From Treponema sp. (GTDB lineage: Bacteria > Spirochaetota > Spirochaetia > Treponematales > Breznakiellaceae), in the NCBI GenBank assembly GCA_031273835.1, contig JAISRD010000211.1, positions 1 through 8,877 of the forward strand: 8,877 nucleotides of DNA, given 5' to 3'. The notes below the pieces were generated by a model. That model was not told the DNA's origin. It did not search any database and saw only the letters and a list, made by a program, of their open reading frames with translations. Shown here one piece after another: positions 5,591 to 8,877 of the stretch. Positions within the stretch are counted from its first letter, which is position 1. Each line of letters starts with the position of its first letter. Both the position numbers and the translations under genes were made by a program.

Positions 5591-8316
5591 GAACCGGCCT
5601 CCATGTTTTTGATGTACCCTTCGATCTTTCCGGTTCTGTCCTTTGCCTCCGAGAGTTTTTTCTTTTCGGCCTCCGCCAGTTCTGCGGGGGCGTTTTTTAT
5701 AAAATCAGGATTGGCGAGTTTTCCCTCAAGGGCGGCGATAAACTTTCTGTCCCGCTCAAGGTTCTTCCTGAACTTGTCGAGCAGGGCCCTTATATCCGCA
5801 GCCTCGCCTATGAATACATGGGCCTCAAAGTCCGCCGCCGCCAGCCCTATGGCCCCCGCCTTGTCCGCCGCTTCACCGGCCTCCCCGCGGTCCGCCTCGA
5901 CGGACAATTCTCCCAATCCGGCGAGGAGTTTTACAAGCGGGGCGTTCTCCCCAAGGAAAGCGGCCCTGGCGGCGGCCCCTTCCCCGCCGGTCCTTACCGC
6001 GGCCCGGAGTTTTTTATCCGGCGGAATCATACATTCCGCACGGAGGGTACGGATCCGGGTAACCAGATCCTGGAGGAAGGAAAAGCGCGCCTCCCCTTCC
6101 CTGTCGTCAAGCTTTTCATCCCATTCCGGATAAGATGCGTTGATAAGCAATTCCGCCGCGCCGTCCTGCCCGTTTTGTACGCCCCCCTTCTTACATTCCG
6201 GGGGAAGCTTTCCGTAGATCTCCTCGCTTACAAAGGGAAGCAGGGGGTGGAGGAGCCGGAGGGACCGGGCAAGTACGTCCAAAAGTACCGCCGCGGCCCG
6301 GTCCTTTTCCCCGCCGGAACTATCGCCCTTGAGGGAAAGTTTTGAGGCCTCCACATACCAGTCACAGAAATCGTTCCAAAAAAATTCATAGGCGATCTGG
6401 GCGGCGTCGTTAAAACGGTAGGATGTAAAGGCGGCGGCGATATTTTTTGCGGCGCCGTTCAGCCGGGAATAGATCCATTTATCCGCGGGGTTGAGGGCGG
6501 GATCCTTTACCGGATCACGGCCCTCAAGGTTCATCAGTATATAGCGGCTTGCGTTCCACACCTTATTGGCAAATTTCGACCCGAGCTTGAAAGATTCCCT
6601 GTCCACCAGAAGATCCTGACCCTGGGCGCACATGAAGGCCAGGGTGAATTTCAGCGCGTCGGCGCCGAATTCGTCCACCAGTTCCAGGGGGTCAAGGCCG
6701 TTGCCCAGGCTCTTGCTCATCTTCCGGCCCTTCTTGTCCCGGATAAGGCCGTGGATGTAAATATCCCTAAAGGGCGCCCTGCCGGTGAACTCAAGGCCCG
6801 CCATGATCATCCGGGCCACCCAGAAAAAAATAATGTCATAGGCGGTTACAAGGGCCGTGGTGGGATAGAAGGTTTTATAATCCGCCGTGTTACAGCGGTC
6901 GTTTTCCCAGCCCAGGGTGCTGAAGGGCCAGAGCCAGCTTGAAAACCAGGTATCCAGCACATCCGGGTCCTGCTTGATGTTTTCCGATCCGCAGCGGGGG
7001 CAGCTTGAAAGATCGGTCCGGGATACCGAAGTTTCGCCGCAGCCGGCGCAATACCACGCGGGGATGCGGTGGCCCCACCAGAGCTGGCGGCTTATGCACC
7101 AGTCCCGTATGGAGGAAAGCCAATGCTCATAGGTATTTTCCCACTTCCGGGGGTAAAAGCTCAGTTCACCCCGCCGCCAGGAAGCAAGGGCCTTTTCCGC
7201 CAGGGGCTTCATCCGTACAAACCACTGTTCAGAAAGAAAGGGCTCAATGACCGTGCGGCAACGGTAACAGTGTCCTACCGCGTGGCTTATGGCCTCTTCC
7301 CGTATATAATAGCCCCCTGCCTTAAGATCCTCCAAAACCCCGGCCCGCCCCTCCTGTACCGTAAGGCCCCGGTATTTTTCCGGCGCCGCTTCATTAAGGC
7401 GGCCCCCGGGGGTAAGCACATTGATCAGATCAAGGCCGTGCCGTTTTGCCAGTTCCCAGTCGTTGGGATCGTGGGCGGGGGTGATCTTTACCACCCCCGT
7501 ACCGAATTCCCGGTCCACATAGGCGTCGGCGACTATGGGGATTTCCCTGCCGCACAGGGGGAGTAGCGCCTTTTTTCCTACCAGTCCCCTATAGCGCTCA
7601 TCTTCGGGATGTACCGCCAGGGCCGTATCGCCCAGCATGGTTTCGGGCCGGGTAGTGGCAAGCTCAACAAATACATTATCCTCCCCGGCGATGGGGTAGC
7701 GGATATGGTACATACAGCCCGGAGTATCCTCATGATCCACTTCGTCATCGGAAAGGGCGGTACCGCAGGAAGTACACCAGTTAACCAGATAATTCCCTTT
7801 ATACAACAGATCCCTTTCATAGAGGGAAACAAATACCTCCCGTACCGCCCGGGAACAGCCTTCGTCCAGGGTAAAACGTTCCCGGCTCCAGTCCAGGGAG
7901 GCGCCTATTTTCGCAAGCTGCCGGGATATGACCGCGTGGTGTTCGTCTTTTACCTTCCAGGTTTCTTCGATAAATTTTTCCCGTCCCAGATCCCGGCGGT
8001 CAATACCCCGGGCCCGGAGCCGCTTTTCCACCACATTCTGCGTGGCGATTCCCGCGTGATCCGTGCCGGGCACCCAGAGGGTTTTTTTACCCGTCATGCG
8101 CTTGAATCGTATGATAATATCCTGGAGGCTGTTGTTAAGGGCATGGCCCAGATGAAGCACCCCGGTTACGTTGGGGGGGGGGATGACTATGGTAAAACTT
8201 TCGGCATCCCCGCCCCCTCCGGGTTTAAAAGAACCCGAGTCTTTCCACAGCTTGTAAATACGATCCTCAAAATGCTCAGGATCGTAGGCCTTTTCCAGTT
8301 CTATAGACTTCATCAC
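5587..8316 (-). CDS. valS: Valyl-tRNA synthetase
   Basis: Charges tRNA-Val with valine in the cytosol; a class I aminoacyl-tRNA synthetase of 909 residues, normal for bacterial ValS. PPPNVTG-LHLGH at 46-58 holds the HIGH motif (55-58). The editing (CP1) insertion runs over roughly 200-340, with TTRPETMLGDTALAVHPED (221-239) and AHDPNDWELAKRHG (281-294). Cysteine pairs that could bind zinc are at 181/184, 350/353, 423/426 and 439/442. WCISRQLWWGHRIPAW lies at 406-421, DVLDTWFSSWLWPFSTLGW at 452-470 and KMSKS at 532-536. An anticodon-binding domain follows, then a charged C-terminal coiled-coil arm over about the last 65 residues, as in long ValS proteins. GTG 8316 is chosen over the adjacent ATG 8313 because a GGAG lies 10 rather than 13 bases upstream; the difference is one residue. 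It is the first intact gene of the minus-strand set, and its end overlaps the HD gene. Confidence 0.97.
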   Translation of the reverse strand: MMKSIELEKAYDPEHFEDRIYKLWKDSGSFKPGGGGDAESFTIVIPPPNVTGVLHLGHALNNSLQDIIIRFKRMTGKKTLWVPGTDHAGIATQNVVEKRLRARGIDRRDLGREKFIEETWKVKDEHHAVISRQLAKIGASLDWSRERFTLDEGCSRAVREVFVSLYERDLLYKGNYLVNWCTSCGTALSDDEVDHEDTPGCMYHIRYPIAGEDNVFVELATTRPETMLGDTALAVHPEDERYRGLVGKKALLPLCGREIPIVADAYVDREFGTGVVKITPAHDPNDWELAKRHGLDLINVLTPGGRLNEAAPEKYRGLTVQEGRAGVLEDLKAGGYYIREEAISHAVGHCYRCRTVIEPFLSEQWFVRMKPLAEKALASWRRGELSFYPRKWENTYEHWLSSIRDWCISRQLWWGHRIPAWYCAGCGETSVSRTDLSSCPRCGSENIKQDPDVLDTWFSSWLWPFSTLGWENDRCNTADYKTFYPTTALVTAYDIIFFWVARMIMAGLEFTGRAPFRDIYIHGLIRDKKGRKMSKSLGNGLDPLELVDEFGADALKFTLAFMCAQGQDLLVDRESFKLGSKFANKVWNASRYILMNLEGRDPVKDPALNPADKWIYSRLNGAAKNIAAAFTSYRFNDAAQIAYEFFWNDFCDWYVEASKLSLKGDSSGGEKDRAAAVLLDVLARSLRLLHPLLPFVSEEIYGKLPPECKKGGVQNGQDGAAELLINASYPEWDEKLDDREGEARFSFLQDLVTRIRTLRAECMIPPDKKLRAAVRTGGEGAAARAAFLGENAPLVKLLAGLGELSVEADRGEAGEAADKAGAIGLAAADFEAHVFIGEAADIRALLDKFRKNLERDRKFIAALEGKLANPDFIKNAPAELAEAEKKKLSEAKDRTGKIEGYIKNMEAGS
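5598..5602 (-). promoter_or_regulatory. Ribosome binding site deciding the TTG start of the HD hydrolase
   Basis: GGAGG on the minus strand is formed by the valS codons for Met-Glu-Ala near its end. It is seven bases from TTG 5590, the ideal spacing, and supports this start over the three ATGs at codons 6-8. It also indicates that the HD gene is translated from the valS transcript. Confidence 0.7.
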
Positions 8317-8326
8317 GAGAAATATA

Positions 8327-8330
8327 CTCC
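8327..8330 (-). promoter_or_regulatory. Ribosome binding site of valS
   Basis: GGAG on the minus strand lies 10 bases before GTG 8316 and 13 before ATG 8313, favouring the GTG start. Its first base is also the last base of the leader inverted repeat. Confidence 0.5.
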
Positions 8331-8396
8331 AATGGCAGACTTAAAATCAACCAAGCCCCTTGCTCACCCCCGCACAGAGGGCTGCTCCTGCCATTG
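8330..8396 (-). promoter_or_regulatory. Inverted repeat in the valS leader, candidate RNA stem at the ribosome binding site
   Basis: In the 93 bases between the MCP fragment and valS, CAATGGCAG (8396-8388 on the minus strand) and CTGCCATTG (8338-8330) are perfect reverse complements, 9 of 9, separated by 49 bases. A smaller nested pair, AGCCC/GGGCT, occupies 8383-8379 and 8358-8354. The 3' arm ends at 8330, the first G of the GGAG that serves valS, so a folded leader could affect ribosome access. No T-run follows, so it is not a standard terminator. Function is inferred only from position and pairing. Confidence 0.4.
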
Positions 8397-8409
8397 TTTT
8401 ACCATACCG

Positions 8410-8706
8410 CTATTCCACTTTGAATTTTGCCACCTCCCTGACCAGTACGTCAATATTTTCCTTATTCCCCCCGCTGATAGCGTTGACCAGGTTCACCGCA
8501 ACGTTTATCTGGTCGGCGCCGACGGCCATCTCGTTCATTCCGCTGGCGATCTCCGCGGTCACCTGTTCCAGGTTCCGGGTCTCCCGGATAACCTGCCTGC
8601 TTCCCTCAAGCATTTCCCCGGAACCGCCCTTGACCATTTGCGTCGCTTCGTTCAACCGGGCTATAGCCTCCAGTATCTGCTTGCTCCCCTCGTCCTGTTC
8701 CTCCAC
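8410..8706 (-). pseudogene. C-terminal fragment of a methyl-accepting chemotaxis protein
   Basis: About 98 codons resembling only the extreme C-terminus of an MCP: EEQDEGSKQILEAI is the descending strand after the signalling tip, then EMLEGSRQVI, GMNEMAVGADQINVAVNLVNAISG and a final KFKVE before TAG. In a full receptor this segment follows a sensor domain, transmembrane helices, HAMP and the conserved hairpin tip that binds CheA and CheW; none of these is present. MCP similarity stops abruptly at about 8704. Upstream codons in the same frame stay open to a stop at 8800-8802 but encode unrelated residues, and the other two minus frames carry no MCP residues either. No ribosome binding site precedes the GTG at 8706. 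It is best read as a remnant left by deletion or recombination. A small expressed protein cannot be excluded but would lack the signalling tip. Confidence 0.8.
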
Positions 8707-8717
8707 GCCGGGCGCAT

Positions 8718-8742
8718 AAAAAAGCCCAGCGCCGGGGAGCTT
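8718..8742 (-). terminator. Probable rho-independent terminator of the gene leaving the right edge
   Basis: On the minus strand AAGCTC (8742-8737) can pair with GGGCTT (8727-8722) through six pairs including one G-U, around a nine-base GC-rich loop. It is followed directly by Ts, making a run of six counting the two in the stem. It sits about 50 bases past the stop of the right-edge gene and just before the MCP fragment. The stem is short, so this is a moderate call. Confidence 0.45.
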
Positions 8743-8792
8743 AGACGACGGAACGCATACGCCATGGCTAGCGCAGTACGCCCGTATTCTAT

Positions 8793-8877
8793 TTAATCTT
8801 CAAAATCTCCTTCTACTACTCCATCCGGGAAAACCGTAACGGTAAAATGACGATTATAGCTGTCTCCATAAACGCCC
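8793..8877 (-). CDS. C-terminal end of an unidentified protein, 5' end outside window
   Basis: From base 8876 on the minus strand the frame is open for 27 codons and ends in TAA at 8795-8793. The residues read GVYGDSYNRHFTVTVFPDG followed by VVEGDFED: a soluble-looking, beta-rich tail with alternating hydrophobic positions and an acidic end. This looks like real coding sequence, and a candidate terminator follows about 50 bases later, as expected for a gene end. I do not recognise the family, and too little is visible to assign a function. Confidence 0.55.
   Translation of the reverse strand, partial: GVYGDSYNRHFTVTVFPDGVVEGDFED

Noticed and set aside
5369..6133. A 254-codon + strand frame rich in Ser and Ala opposite the end of valS and the HD gene
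   Set aside because: The Ser/Ala-rich low-complexity sequence is what antisense reading of GC-rich codons gives. It spans two real genes and has no motif.
8321..8350. TTGATT, 18 bases, TATATT ahead of valS as a sigma-70 promoter
   Set aside because: It would start transcription at about the start codon, leaving out the GGAG ribosome binding site. The spacing is acceptable, but the position makes it unlikely to be the main promoter.
8317..8409. T-box riboswitch controlling valS
   Set aside because: The leader is only 93 bases, lacks a recognisable specifier stem and conserved T-box sequence, and has no terminator/antiterminator pair.
7609..8796. A 395-codon open frame on the + strand opposite valS
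   Set aside because: valS is unmistakable on the minus strand here. The opposite frame is open because of GC-rich codon bias and has no recognisable motif; it also crosses the valS leader and the MCP fragment.

Overview
The window looks like a GC-rich spirochaete chromosome, most plausibly a Treponema-type organism such as a termite-gut treponeme. The main clue is a methyl-accepting chemotaxis protein (MCP) tail ending in KFKVE, a form I associate with treponemal MCPs. The taxonomic call is an inference from protein character and composition. No rRNA, tRNA, CRISPR array or insertion sequence is visible, and no stretch longer than 300 bases lacks a gene.

Layout, left to right. (1) The C-terminal three quarters of ispH (isoprenoid pathway) lies on the + strand and runs off the left edge. 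(2) About 30 bases later it meets, tail to tail, a tightly packed minus-strand gene set that fills most of the window. In transcription order this set is valS (valyl-tRNA synthetase), a stand-alone Mesh1/SpoT-type HD hydrolase, a HyuA-like hydantoinase/oxoprolinase ATPase-fold protein, a galactokinase-like GHMP kinase, and a DpnA-type adenine DNA methyltransferase. Junctions are a 4-base overlap (valS/HD), a 7-base gap, a gap of about 43 bases, and a second 4-base overlap (galK/methyltransferase). This points to one operon with translational coupling at two joints. (3) Upstream of valS lie a short leader with a perfect 9-base inverted repeat, a broken MCP fragment of about 97 codons, a modest terminator, and the last 27 codons of another minus-strand gene leaving the right edge.

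How the genes may work together. ValS and the HD hydrolase make sense as a pair: one charges tRNA and the other probably removes the alarmone made when tRNA charging fails. The other three genes have no evident shared pathway with them. No restriction enzyme accompanies the methyltransferase and no HyuB accompanies the HyuA-like protein, so both are orphans within the window.

Most worth checking: the single-domain alarmone hydrolase coupled to valS; long G/C homopolymers placed just before active-site motifs in both of those genes; the DpnA-like orphan methylase coupled to a sugar kinase; the altered galactokinase signature; and the inverted repeat that abuts the valS ribosome binding site. 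I saw no clear multi-gene defence system or wholly new system.
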